NCBI GenBank assembly: GCA_029783825.1
Contig: JAREIK010004263.1
Span: 1 to 64,000, forward strand
Length of the DNA stretch: 64,000 bases
From: Sapria himalayana
Taxonomy: Eukaryota > Streptophyta > Magnoliopsida > Malpighiales > Rafflesiaceae
Direction: 5' to 3'
Program-made: the position numbers and the translations under genes
Shown here: one piece after another, positions 14,819-26,804 of the stretch
Layout of the letters: the number at the start of each line of letters is the position of its first letter
How positions within the stretch are numbered: the stretch's first letter is position 1
Notes under the pieces: model-generated
Database searches by the model: none
The model's input: only the letters and a program-made list of their open reading frames with translations
What the model was told of the DNA's origin: nothing

Positions 14819-15341
14819 TCTAATTCTTCATGTCACTCTATTCCTTTTTTTCTTCATGTGTCACACACTCTCTCTTGTTATTTTCTTTCTCACTCTCCAT
14901 TCTTTCTTGTTCTCTCTCTCTCTTTCACCAGTTCTTCCCCCTCTCTCTCTCCACTCTCTCCTTCTCTTTCTCTCTCTCTCCCCCCTCGTGTCCCCATTTC
15001 TTTGCCCCTCTCTTTCTCCCCACCTTATCTCTCTCTCTCTCTCTCCCTCTCCTCCTTCAAACATTAAATGTCTTTTTTTTGCTTTCTTTTCTTGTGTATT
15101 ATCGTACTTTGCACCGTTTATCTATTATGACTATGATATCTTTTAATCTTTATCTTGCTAATGATTACTTTATTTAGTAATGTAGATTCTGCAATCGCAT
15201 TGCCTCGATTTTCATGATATTTAAATTTTATATATTCAACTATAAGTAATTTTATTTAATTATTTGTATATTTTAAATTAATATAATTTTTTATTTATAA
15301 TATTGATTGGGCATTATTTTTTGTAAATAAAACAGGGCAAA
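14503..15341 (+). promoter_or_regulatory. 5' leader region of a CACTA transposase, copy 1
   Basis: This block is a diverged duplicate of 22109-23010. Shared landmarks in order are ATATATGGGATAAT, GGGTCGTACTCTTA, CCTCAGGCTCA, GACAAAAGATATAATATTTG, a 280-bp pyrimidine-rich (CT)n tract (14785-15060), CTTTCTTTTCTTGTG, and a splice-acceptor-like TAAATAAAACAGGG just before the start codon. It is probably the transposase promoter, untranslated leader and leader intron. The (CT)n tract gives spurious Ser/Leu-rich frames on the plus strand and Arg/Glu-rich frames on the minus strand. Confidence 0.6.
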
Positions 15342-15475
15342 ATGAGCTCAGATCATTAGTGGATGTACAGAAGGGTTATTCATGGATTTTTGAATAAAGA
15401 TTTTTTGACTAGGCTTGAAACTTTCAATAAATCTGTCACTATGCAATTAGGTCATGTATCTATCTATTTTTGAAT
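15342..15475 (+). pseudogene. Truncated start of a CACTA transposase (TAD region)
   Basis: The ATG follows an acceptor-like AACAGGGCAAA, as in the copy at 53609. The first codons parallel those copies (Met-Ser-Ser-Asp-His-stop, later Asn-Lys-Asp-Phe-Leu-Thr-Arg-Leu-Glu-Thr-Phe). The reading frame has a stop at codon 6 and runs into GATA/CTAT repeats after about 45 codons, before the Cys-rich part of the transposase-associated domain. It cannot encode a working protein. Confidence 0.7.
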
Positions 15476-15985
15476 AAACAGAATATAATGTATAGACAGA
15501 GATTATATATCTGTCTATCTATCTGATTGAATAGTTATATCTATGTGTTTAAAAAGATGGTTAAATAAATATATAGATAGATAGATAGATAGATAAATGG
15601 ATTGATAGATGGATAAATTGATGGATAGATACACAGATAGATAAATTAATAGATAGATAGATGGATAGATAATTGGAAAAATTGATGAATAGATAGTCAA
15701 ATATTTTAGATATATAGACAAATATAAAAATAGATAGATAGATAGAGTGATAAACAAATAGATAGATAGATAGTTATACAGATATATAGATTTTTTTATT
15801 TGTCGGGCCTAGAAAAAGAAATGATAGAGAGAATGATAAACAAAAAGAAATTATAAACAAATAGATAGATAGTGATAAACAAAAAGTGACATAGATAGAT
15901 AGAATGATAGACATATAGATATACTGATAGATAGAGATAAAGATAGATTGACAGATATGTAGATACTTAGATTGATAGATAGATA
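15476..15985. repeat. (GATA)n-rich repeat, interrupted
   Basis: GATA units on the plus strand, opposite in orientation to the CTAT arrays at the window's ends, are interspersed with AAACAAATA and short unique pieces (TTTATTTGTCGGGCCTAG near 15800). The minus-strand open frame over 15515-15757 is repeat-derived. Gene-free AT-rich sequence follows to 16139. Confidence 0.9.
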
Positions 15986-16139
15986 AAAGATAGTGTTTTC
16001 TTAATTTTTGTCACTTTTTAAATTTCTCATCAATCATTCTTAGATTGATAGATAGATAAACTATACTCAGATTGATAGTGTATATTTGTCACTTTTTAAA
16101 ATTAAAAAGTGAAAAAAAAGTGTTAAAAATGATAAAAAA

Positions 16140-16497
16140 GTAAAATTGCTCATCTATAGACCATTAACATACATTTAATAAACAAAATTAAATAAAATAT
16201 TAAAACTAATAATAAATTAAAAAAAATTAAATAACTAAAAATTGGCTAGAGAAATTCTGTCGCTAAATCCGTAGCTAAAATACGGATTTTATTAGCTAGA
16301 GAAAATCCATCACAATTTTACAGATTTTATTAGCTAGAGAAAATTCATCACTAAATCCATCACAAAATTATAAATATTATTAGCTAGAGAAATTCCATAG
16401 CTATATCCATCACTAAATTAAAGATTTGATTAGCTAGGGAAAATCCGTCGCTAAATCCATCACTAATTTATGAAATTTATTAGCTAGGGAAATTAAT
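16140..16497 (-). mobile_element. CACTA-type end fragment (copy D), inverted and truncated
   Basis: The segment is the reverse complement of the copy B interior and subterminal repeats (GCTCATCTATAGACC corresponds to 7990-8005). It carries at least four units of GCTAGAGAAATTC/TCGCTAAATCCGTAGCTAA. The outer terminus expected on its right is missing; at 16498 it runs into GATA repeats and no CTTGTAGTG is present. Confidence 0.75.
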
Positions 16498-16650
16498 GAA
16501 CAAGTAGACAAGTAAGCAAATCAATCTGTCTATAAATTGATAAACAAGTAGACAAGTAGATATATAGATTGAAATATTGATAGATAGACATATTTATTTA
16601 GATAGATAGATATACAAATAGATAGAAAAATAGATAGTCAAATAGATAGA
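16498..16650. repeat. (GATA)n-rich repeat, short
   Basis: Degenerate GATA and ACAAGTAGA units abut the truncated CACTA end on the left. They grade into TATATAC-rich sequence with a palindromic TA run near 16690-16715 on the right. Confidence 0.85.
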
Positions 16651-17880
16651 CAAATATATACTTATATATATTTAATATATATTTAATATACTTATATATA
16701 TATATATAAGTATATATAAATCTATTTAACAAATGTATATCAATATTTTACTATATATATATATATATATGAATTTATCTACATCAATATCTATACATAG
16801 CCATATGTCTATATATATATAATTACATGAAAAACTATATCTAACTATATCTACAACATGTATAACTACATGCTTCTGAAACTTAATATCCATTCATATC
16901 ATTCATAGCATTCATCTCATTCATACATGTTTTATTTGGATATTGTATAAATCATTATCAATTTTTCCCATATATTTTAGGAACGTAAAATTAATTTTTC
17001 CAACCTTAAATGTATTTTTATTGTATTTTTATATGTTTGTATAAATCATTATGATTAAATAGGTTTAGGGTTTGTATTTTTGTTTCACTTAATATCATTT
17101 AACTAAAATTGATTTCTAATAAAATGTTCATTTGTTAAAATTCATGTTGTAAATTGCAAAACAAATAACAATATGTTTGTGTAAAAAATATCATAAAAAA
17201 TTTCTAAAATATATAAGTGAAGTAGTTTCAATTTACAAAGATAAAACTTTAAAAATAAAATTTATTTACAAAATAAAATTTGCACCTCTTAATATGCAAT
17301 ATGTTATATTTATTATAAATAAACAATTTGTGAAATGTATCTATTAATTACAAAAAAAAACATTGTAATGTATTGAATTTGAAAAACAAAATAAAAAAAT
17401 TATTTAAAAAAACAAATTCATATATTTATATGGTTATTTATATATTTTGAATATAATAAAAAAAATAATTACTTATAGAAAAATTTACTCGTGTATTTAT
17501 ATGGTAATCTGTTTTGTTTGAACATAATTAAAAGAATAATTGATTTTTTACAAAACATTAAAGGCATGTATTTATATGCACTACATTATATTTGTTTGAA
17601 TTTTAAAGTTTCTAAAAGTTTATTAATAACCATAAATAATATGTAGAAATTTATCATAGACATTAATATTTTAATAAAAAAAATTATATAGAAAAATAAA
17701 AACAATATTATCTATTTATGAACTATATTTTCTTTTTTAACATAATTATAAAAACAAAATAATTTACAAATATGCCAATTTCATTTATTTATATGAGTAT
17801 AATGATAGTTATTTTAATATAAATATTAAAAAAACAACTATTTTAATAAAATAGAAGCTCATATATTTAATTCATAATTT
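16651..17880. other. AT-rich, gene-free stretch
   Basis: From 16660 to 16880 there is TATA-rich sequence related to the satellite (ACTATATCTAACTATATC, ACATGTATAACTACATG). From 16880 to 17880 it is unique AT-rich DNA with no coding region, structured RNA or tandem repeat that I can recognise. Confidence 0.5.
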
Positions 17881-17899
17881 CATTTTACGCATTAATATG

Positions 17900-18328
17900 T
17901 TTCACGAACACACACAGACGCATACACACACACATAAGCACACACACACACATGCACACACACACAAATATTTGTTTTAAATATAACGAATTTACCATAT
18001 TTATAAATTGTGTACAATATATAATATTTTATTTTAAATATATTTACACACACACACACAAACATATATATATATATATATATAATAGTTTCATGTGTAA
18101 CATTAAAAATACATTATGTATATAAGTATATATGTGTGTTTGTGTTGGTGTACAGTAGTATATGCATGCATACAAGCGTATACACACTACTTTGGAAATG
18201 TAGATACATGTGTGAATATATAAAAAAAGTAGAAAAATGTGTATGCTGATATATAATGTATAGTAATGTATATGGATGTATAAATGTGTGTCTATGTGTA
18301 GGGCAATGTATATGAACATATATATTAA

Positions 18329-18391
<63 letters not shown>

Positions 18392-18400
18392 AAATATCAA
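17900..18400. repeat. CA/TA dinucleotide-rich cluster
   Basis: (CA)n-rich runs lie at about 17905-17965 and 18043-18062, and (TA)n at 18063-18085 and 18333-18386. Between them is ATGTATA-rich sequence. The minus-strand open frames here (Ile-Tyr and His-Thr strings) come from the repeats. Confidence 0.85.
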
Positions 18401-18761
18401 CATTAATTTTGAGAAAATAATTAATTGAGCACATAAATATTAACATGTTCCACAAATTCGTGAGAGCATGAGGAAAAAGTCACATTATTGCAAGATACTA
18501 CTAATCTCCCATCTATAACACTTTGCCTCAAATTTTGATCAGATAACTATATGCAATGATAAGGTTCATTCAATACTACACACCATGGAATTACATTTCC
18601 ATTCAATGCTATAATTAGTTCAACTAAAAAAATCAATCTAATATCTTCTTCAAATACTCTACTATATTCTTTTCTAGTCATGATAAGCTATTTTCAATTT
18701 TGATTATATGTACATTTCTTATCTAATATCTCTAGTTAAACTATTGTAATAGTAAAATCTA

Positions 18762-18941
18762 TCAAATCAATCTAGGCCTGACTTCTTTCTTTTCTATGAG
18801 ATATTTGATTATAGAATAATTAGTATATACTATGACTTTAGTTCCCACTAAATATGATATTAACTTACCAAAAGAAAAGATTGTTGATACAAGTTCTTTC
18901 TCTATAGTGGTGTAATTTAATTGGGCAATTGAGAGTGTGTT
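18762..18941 (-). pseudogene. Ty3/gypsy reverse transcriptase-RNase H fragment
   Basis: The minus strand from 18941 reads 59 codons without a stop that match the RNase H end of Ty3/gypsy pol: a [12 protein letters not shown] stretch, then a [14 protein letters not shown] stretch and [15 protein letters not shown], corresponding to the family pattern NYTTTEKE ... LVGSKVIVYTDH ... KPRLI. The Asp normally following VYT is Asn here. Continuing to about 18480, broken frames keep weak resemblance (LLLQ, later VIPW-like). No LTRs or other pol domains are visible nearby. It is a short, dead retrotransposon remnant immediately before a satellite block. Confidence 0.8.
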
Positions 18942-18955
18942 GTTATCATAATATA

Positions 18956-19485
18956 TGATAACTATTTATAAATATTTGTATAACAATATAAAACTTTTTC
19001 TAATCTTATTTAACTATATTTGTAATATGTAAACTATTTTTATAACTATATTAATAACTATATATAAGTATTTTTTTAACTATATAATATTTTATAACTA
19101 TATAAGTAATTCAATATAACTATATTTTTAACAAAATATATCAGATGTATAATAATATATAATTATATATTTGTATTTTACTATATGTATAAGTATATAT
19201 AACTATATCTTTAACTACATGCAAATTTATAACTATATGTGTATAACTATATATAAATATTTGTATAACTATGTAATACTCTATATAATTAAATATAACT
19301 ATATTTGTATCTATGTATACATAGACGTATTCATTTAATTAAATTCATATAATTATTTATAACTTTGTATATATTTATATATACCTACTTATAACTACTT
19401 GTATGAATAAATCTATATATACTTATATGTTTAACTATATATACCATTTTTTTAATTATATATACTATAGGTATAAGAACATATA
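18956..19485. repeat. About 530-bp satellite, block 2, left part
   Basis: This is one satellite unit with the same submotif order as the other blocks (ATGTGTATAACTATATATAA at 19226, TTTGTATAACTATG, ATTAAATATAACTATATTTG). It is cut at GTATAAGAACATATA (ending 19485) by the ARF1 retrocopy and continues after it with ACTATAAATAATTG, which is exactly how uninterrupted units read elsewhere. Confidence 0.88.
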
Positions 19486-20265
19486 GAGGTTGACCTCCCT
19501 CTCTGGTGACTATCTCTTGAGGTCTATTGATTCTGTTTCTTTTTCTCATTAGATATCTCTACTGTCATATGAAAAAGGGATTGAAATTTAGTGGAAGAAA
19601 TGGGGTTTATGTTCATAAAGCTGTTCAACTGGTTGTTTGCCAATAAGGAGATGAAGATTTTGATGCTAGGTCTTGATGTTGGCAGTAAGTAAACCATTCT
19701 GTATAAGTTGAAACTTGGTGAAATTGTCACCACAATTCCTACTATTGTGGTGGATGGCAATGACAGAGATCGAGTTGATGAAGCCAGAGATGAGTTGCAT
19801 AGGATGCTAAAGGAGGAAAAGCTTCGAGATGCAGTTTTGCTCGTGTTCGCCAATAAGCAAGTTCGTTCCAATGCGATGAATACAGCTGAAATTACTGACA
19901 AGCTAGGACTTCACTCTCTTTGGAAATATCATTGGCACATTCAAAGCACTTGTTTTACCTCTGGCGAGGGCCTCTATGAGGGTCTTGATTAGCTTTCAAA
20001 TTATATTGCCAGCAAGTCATAAATAATTTTAGCAGGATGAGACAAACTTTGTTGACATATCTAGATGTGGACTAAATCTTTACCTATTTTTCTTGAGTTT
20101 TATTATGTTATGTTGATGACATAATCTGTTTCTAGGCGGATTCAAATTATATTTATCTTTATATATTACACGCCTAAAATACAAGACCGCATTTACTTTG
20201 TTCTAATCTATTGTAAGTCAAACTTGTTTTTTTTTCTGTTTTGCCATTGGATCCCAAATGTATAA
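19486..20265 (+). pseudogene. ARF1 GTPase retrocopy with internal deletion
   Basis: The coding remnant runs from ATG 19600 to TAA 20020-20022 (140 codons, one continuous frame). It matches plant ADP-ribosylation factor 1, a small GTPase recruiting COPI coats at the Golgi. Recognisable parts are the N-terminal helix region (KLFNWLFANKEMKILMLGLD), [56 protein letters not shown] and GEGLYEGLD. Compared with the usual 181 residues, 41 codons between PTI and VVD are missing in frame, removing the DVGGQ (G3) motif. The P-loop reads GLDVGSK-stop-T, NKQD has become NKQV, and a second stop follows GLD. No introns are present. Flanking AACATATA duplications (19478-19485 and 20266-20273) show insertion by retroposition into the satellite. 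UTR-like flanks are included in the span. Confidence 0.92.
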
Positions 20266-21348
20266 AACATATAACTATAAATAATTGTCTTTGACTATAT
20301 GTATAACTATAAAATATTATACAAAACTATATTTAAAAATTTAATTAACAACATATATTTAATATACATTTTTATAAAATAACATATATAATATGTATTT
20401 TACCATATATAAAATTATATAAAAATAGGTATTTTACCATATACAAGACCACATTTACTATATCTAAAAATGTATTTTACCATATATATACTTATAGATA
20501 AATATATATATACATATATAAAATTATATAAATATATATATATACCTACATGTATTAATATAAGTATAACTATATGTGTAACTATATGTACAACCATAAT
20601 TAATTATATTTATAATTATATGTATAATAACATACAACATTATATTTAACTACATGTGTATAACTATATATAAATATATGTATTACTATGCAACACTATA
20701 TAATTAAATATAACTATATTTGTAACTATGATTACATATATGTAAATCATATATTTATTTATAACTTTATATATTTATGTATAACTATTTGTATGAATAT
20801 ATCAATATATAATTATATGTTTAACTATATAAAAATATTTATAGCTATATATACTATATGTATAATAACATATAACTATAAATATTTATATCTTATTATA
20901 TGTATAACTATTAAACTTTATACAAAACTATATTTAAATATATAATTAGCAACTTATATTTAAAATACATTTGTATATATTAGTATATAAAAATGTATTT
21001 TACTATATCTATACCTATACATAACTGTGTAAAAATATATAAAATTATATGAATAAATATATATACCTACATGTATAAATATAAATATAACTATATGTGT
21101 AACTATATGTATAACCACATGTACCTATATTTATAATTACATCTATAACAACATACAACATAATGTTTAATTTTATGTGTATAACTCTATATAAATATTT
21201 GTAAAACTAAATAAACTTTATATAATTAAATATTACTATATTTTTAACTATTAATACATATATGTATACATATATCTAATCTATATTTGTTTATAACTTA
21301 GTATATATTTATGTATAACAAAATATAACTACTCGTATGAATATATAT

Positions 21349-21415
<67 letters not shown>

Positions 21416-21935
21416 TATTATTTATTTATTTATTTATAAATATAAATATTATATTATAATAAAATGTAACTATAAATAATTCTATCTACTATATGTATAA
21501 GTATAAAAACTTTATACATAACTATATTTAAATATATAATTAAAAACATATATTTAATATACATGTTTATATATAAGTAAAAAAAATGTATTTTAGTATA
21601 TCCATACCTATACATAACTATATGTATAAATATATGAAATGATATGAAAAAATATATATACATACATGTATAAATATAAATTTAACTATACATGTAACTA
21701 TATGTAGAACCACATGTAATTATATTTATAATTATATGTATATAAACATACAACATAATGTTTAACTATATGTGTATAACTATATAGAAATATTTGTATA
21801 ACTATAAATAACTCTATATATACAAATATAACTTTATTTTTAATTATGTATACATATATGTATACATATATGTAAATCTATACAATTTTTTTATAACTAC
21901 TTTGTATACATTATTTTAATTATGTATACATATAT

Positions 21936-21975
<40 letters not shown>

Positions 21976-22108
21976 GTTTGTAACATTGTATACTATTATG
22001 TATATCTACTTATAACTACTTGTATGCATAGAACTATATATAACTATATGTTTAATTATATGTAACTATTTATAACTACATTAACTATATGTATACTAAC
22101 ATATAATT
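20266..22108. repeat. About 530-bp satellite, block 2, right part
   Basis: It starts with the second copy of the AACATATA duplication and continues the interrupted unit. ATGTGTATAACTATAT recurs near 20655 and 21770, with a variant (ATGTGTATAACTCTAT) near 21174; the CCTACATGTAT marker lies at about 20541 and 21063, with CATACATGTATAAATATAAA near 21660. A long (TA)n run (21352-21411) and a shorter one (21930-21971) lengthen individual units. Open frames here on either strand are low-complexity Tyr/Ile/Asn strings and not genes. Confidence 0.88.
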
Positions 22109-23010
22109 ATATATGGGATAATACTAATTTGTTGCATTACCTTGAAATTAAATGGCAAAAGATATAATATCAACAATTTGTAAGCATATAGCATGTGAGT
22201 GTCTGTTGGTCAGGCTCATATATGGTATAATACAAATAAGGGTCGTACTCTTACATAATCTCATCCCCTAGGCCTCAGGCTCATATATGAACTTATGTAT
22301 GACAAAAGATGTAATATTTGATAGGTTTGTACGGATTTTTTTTTCTTTATGTAATTTCTCACTGCTTTTCTTTTCTCTCTACTCTAATTCTTTCTGTGTC
22401 ACTCTCTTCTCTTTCTTTCTGTGTCCACTCTCTTGTTCGCTCTCCTCTTGCTTGTTCTCCTCTTTCTCCCTCTCTCTCCCTCTCTCTCCCTCTATATCTC
22501 TCCCACTCTATCTCTCCCCTCTATCTCTCCCTCCCTCTCATCTCTCCCCCTCTCTCTCCTCCCTCTCTCCCTTTCGCCATTTCTCACTCATACTTTCTCC
22601 CCTCTCTCTCTCTTTCTCTCCCTCTCCCCTTTCTCTCTCTCTCTCTCTCTCTCTCCCCTCCATCTCTCCATTTCTCTCCCCCCTCCCATTCCACCTTCTC
22701 TCTCTCTCTCTCTCCCCTCTCCTCCTCTTAAACTTAAATGTATTTCTTTTTTGCTTTCCTTTCTTGTGCATTATCATATTTTTCTCCTTTATCTAGTATT
22801 ACCATGATCTTATTAATCTTTATCATGCTAAAAATTGCTTTAATCCATTCATATACATTCTAAAAACATATTATCTTTATATTCACAATATTTAATTTTA
22901 AAATATTAATCTATAAGTAATTTTATTTAATTATTAATATTTTTGAAGTAATAGAATGTTTAAATCAAATAATTATTGAGCATTATTTTTTGTAAATAAA
23001 ACATGGAAAA
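22109..23010 (+). promoter_or_regulatory. 5' leader region of the 23-kb CACTA transposase
   Basis: This block is a diverged duplicate of 14503-15341 at an offset of about 7.6 kb, with the same landmarks: ATATATGGGATAAT, GGGTCGTACTCTTA, CCTCAGGCTCATATATGAAC, the pyrimidine tract (22370-22730), CTTTCTTGTGCATTATC, and TAAATAAAACATGG before the ATG. The acceptor-like AACAG of the other copies is AACAT here. The satellite lies directly upstream in both copies. The frames inside the pyrimidine tract are artefacts of (CTC)n. Confidence 0.6.
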
Positions 23011-26000
23011 ATGTGTTCAGATCATCAGTGGATGTAGAGTAGGTTTATGAATAGAATTTTGAATAAAGATTTTATGAGTGGATGGAGAATAAATTAAGTA
23101 TCCATGTAATCATCGCAAATGTCTATTTAACCCTTTTAGTGATGTAAACACTTTAAGATACCATTTGGCTAAATATGGCTTTGTGTCAAATTATTTTGTT
23201 AGGATTTATCATGGAGAAAGTACAATGCCTCTGAACATTGACCAAAATGAGGTTACTGAATCGTTTGCTTATGGTGAAGAATCATCAAACACATACCATA
23301 GAATGATCACGAAAGCTGCCGATACTGACTTCAATATGGATTACATGGATGAACCACCTAATCTTGAAGTTCGAAATTTTTATGAAATGCTTAATGCTGT
23401 AGATAAAAAGTTGTGGCCTGATTGTAAAACACATTCGCAATTGTCACTTGTGGCTCGACTTATGAGCATTAAGTCAAAAAATCATATGTCTGAGAAATAA
23501 TTTGATCATGTGACAAAACTGATCAAGAAGATTATTCTGGATAATAATTTGATCACTAATAAATTTTACAACACTAACAAGTTACTACGAGGAATGGGTC
23601 TGCCAGTGGAAAAAATTGATTGTTGTTTCCATGAATGTATGTTATGTTGGGGCGATGATAGTGATTTAATTAGCTGTAAAGTTTGTGATCATCATTGATT
23701 TAACAAGGTATGTCGTGTTGTACATACGCAACATAAACTGAAAGTTGCATTTAAAATGTTTTATTTTTTATTAATTCCTCGGTTACAAAGATTATATGCA
23801 TCAAATGCTACAACAAATGATATGAGGTGGAATTATGAGCATGATGTGAAAGAAGGGGTAATGCATGATCCATCAGATTCACTTGCTTGTAAGCATTTTA
23901 ATCATATACATCAAGATTTTCTAGCTGAAAGTCGAAATATGAGATTGGATCTTTACACTGATAGATTTCAGCTATTTGGGCAATCTGGATAATAGTACTC
24001 AACATGACCAGTGATCGTGATACCTTATAACTTGCCTTTGTGGTTGTGTATGAAGGAGCAATATATGTTTTTGTCAATCTTGGTTCTAGGGCCAAAAAAT
24101 CTAAAAGACATGCAGGATGTTTTCTTATAGCCTATTATTCTAGAGTAAAATCATTTGTTGGATGTTGGTGTGAATACTTATGATATCTCAAAGAAGAAAA
24201 ATTTTATTATGCTGGCGGCCCTTATATGGACGGTAAGTGACTTTCGTGCTTATTCAATATTTTTGGCTGGAATACTGTTGGATGATTCACATACCCATAT
24301 TGCATGACAAAATCTGATGCATTTACCCTCAAATTTAGTAGTAAATAGTCATGGTTTGATAACCATCATATGTTTCTACCTACGAATCATCTATTTCGAA
24401 GAAATAAAACTGCATTTTGAAAAATTAAAACTGTGATGATAGTTGCACCAGCAGTTTGTTCAAGAGATGATATTATGATAGAGATTCAAAGTTTAAGTTT
24501 TAAAGAAGGTAACTGAAAAGGATGCTACTAGAAGTAATGGACCAATAGGCAAAATATTTGTATGGAAGAAAATGTAGTATATTTTGGGATTTGCCCAATT
24601 GGAAGTCCAATTTAATTTATCATAACTTAGATGTAATGTATATTAAAAAAAGTGGTTGTCAATGTTTTCAACACTATCCTTAATGTAGATGGAAAAACAT
24701 AAAATACTTTAAATTCAAGACATGAGCTGAATGATTTCTATCAGCGTCCTAAATTGAAACTGAATGAGGCAATAGGAAAAGTTCTAAAGCTTGCTACACA
24801 CTTGATACGAAAGCAATACATTTATTATGTGAATGGGTTAAAAATTTGAAATTCCTTGATGGATATGTGTCAAATATGGGTAGATGCATGGATATGAAGA
24901 ATCTTAAGTTATTTGAAAAGAAAATTCATGATGGTCATGTATTTATGTAGAGATTAATAGTAATTGTATTCAATGAATTACTTTTCCTAAGTATTTGGAA
25001 GGTCCTTACAGTACATAGTTTGTTTTTCAAATAGCTATCTACAACCACAATCAAAATAGACGACATGATGAGGTTGGTGAATAACTCTCCACTTATTATT
25101 TGTAAGCGTGAATGGATATTCCCACTAGGTTTTTTTTGACTCAATAAAGCATTTACCGATCCATTTGGCATAAGAAGGAAGAATACTATGGGCCAGTACA
25201 ATACAGGTGGATGTATCCTTTTGAGAGGTAAATACATATAATTTGATGTGTTTTATTATTTCATACATAAAGTAATATTGTAATTTAATATAATTGAAAC
25301 CTAATATTGTGGTTGTAGATATCTTCATTAGTTGAAATTGAATGTTAGAAACAAGGCAAAAGTTGAAGGTTCAATTTGCAATGCATATTTAGTAGAAGAA
25401 ACATCATCATTTTGTTCTTATTATTTTTAGGATCATGTCAATACAAAGAATAGAAATATACCTCGTAATGATGAAGGTCATGTGATGGTAAAAGATGATT
25501 CTGTGGACAAACTATCCATCTTCAAGCACCCTGGAAGAGCATTTGGAAGAGTAATGAAAAGATGTATGACAGATGAAGAGTAGAAAGCAACCCGGAGCTA
25601 GGTTTTACTATATTGTGAAGAGATTGCACCATATATTGAGTATGTATACCCAAAATGGTTGCAGCTTTAATCATATTTTAATTTTATCTTTTAAAGGAAT
25701 TATTATAAATTTAATATTCTTTTTTCTCTCTTATTTTATTTGTGTAGTATTTATGTTGAGTAGTTAAAATATAGGTAACCAGCAATTTCTAGCAATGATG
25801 TCAATTATATGCTAGAAACTAAATTTACGAATTGGTTCAAAAATTATGTGAGAATTATTAAGTTTTAACTTTTGAATTATTTATTAATTAATATCTTTTA
25901 TTTGTTAATATCATTTTTCTTAATTTATGTCATAGGAAATTGATCCTTCAAATGGAGATTCAAATATTTTCATTCGGAATCTATGTAATGGCCCGTTTAG

Positions 26001-26660
26001 ATATGTGACAACCTATCCTAGGTATTTTGTCAATGGATATGAATTTCACACAATCGGGCATGATTCTTCTAAAACAACAATGAATAGTGGTGTATGCATT
26101 AAAAGTTTAGGTTATAGTATAGATGAGATTGATTATTATGATCAACTCAAAAAAGTTATTGAGTTGGAGTATCCTTGACTCAACAATAATACGATTGTAT
26201 TATTAAAGTGTGAGTGGTTTGATCCTACACATAATGTGGGCACTAAGATTCATTTCGGATTATAAGCTAGTTGATTTGAACCTAAACAGTAGATAAAATT
26301 GATATGAGTCCATTTATTATGGCAGTTCAAGCCACTCAAGTATATTATAGTACATATCCGAGTTTATCTCAGTGATAAGAGTAATTGGTGGGTGATGTAC
26401 AAAATCAAAGATCAATCACATTTTGAAGAACCAACATCTCAACAAGAAGTGCAGACTTACATATTGCACTGAGATTCAAGGAAGATGACATAAATAATAT
26501 TGAGCCTCTGCATGTAGATGAAGAACCAACAAATTTATGTGACTCAAATGATGGCCTAATAAAATTGAAGATGATCAATTTCTATCTGAAGATGAGTTTG
26601 AACTTCTATCGGAATCAGACCAAATATCAAAGATCTATTGGAGGATGATAGTAATGCCAA
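23011..26660 (+). pseudogene. CACTA transposase (TAD-TNP2-DUF4218-DUF4216), decayed
   Basis: Domains appear in the usual order. Transposase-associated domain, 23011-23230: zinc-ligand-like KYPCNHRKC, then DVNTLRYHLAKYGFVSNYF and RIYHGE, with about 30 residues missing before it compared with the copy at 53609. Linker (TYHRMITKAA, 23300-23500). TNP2, 23500-24960 (KIDCC, CWGDDSDLISCKVC, RLQRLYAS, HDPSDSLACKHF, FGQSG, NLPLWLCMKEQYMFL, VGVNTYDISKK). DUF4218, 25030-25640 (FPLGFF, NKAKVEGSICNAYLVEE). DUF4216, 25936-26270 (YFVNGYEFHTIGHD, NSGVCIK, CEWFDP). A tail follows (WWVMYKIKDQSHFEEP). Stops and frameshifts occur in every domain, while introns such as that near 25230-25320 remain recognisable. 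The product would have bound terminal repeats and cut and joined DNA. Confidence 0.88.
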
Positions 26661-26804
26661 TAATAAAACTATTATAATTTTATTATAATATTAAACTATC
26701 AAAGACTACTATATTTTGTTTAAATCTATTGGTGTGTTTTATTCTAAAATGCATGCTTGTTCATCATATATGTATTATTTGTTCTATGTCTTTTTGTACA
26801 GTAG

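Noticed and set aside
14784..15177. Ser/Leu/Pro-rich plus-strand and Arg/Glu-rich minus-strand open frames (also at 22287-22807)
   Set aside because: They are translations of a (CT)n pyrimidine tract in a duplicated leader, open in several frames at once.
6817..16497. One complete element running from the end at 6817 to the inverted end fragment at 16497
   Set aside because: The right fragment lacks a terminus and target duplication and its interior diverges from the left end beyond the shared marker, so pairing them would be speculative.
18044..18455. Ile-Tyr and His-Thr-rich minus-strand open frames
   Set aside because: Derived from TA and CA dinucleotide runs.
19524..19901. 125-codon minus-strand open frame opposite the ARF1 copy
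   Set aside because: It is the antisense shadow of the ARF1 coding sequence; all family similarity is on the plus strand.
20688..20945. Tyr/Ile/Asn-rich open frame in the satellite
   Set aside because: The satellite unit translates this way in several frames and the frame is not conserved between units.
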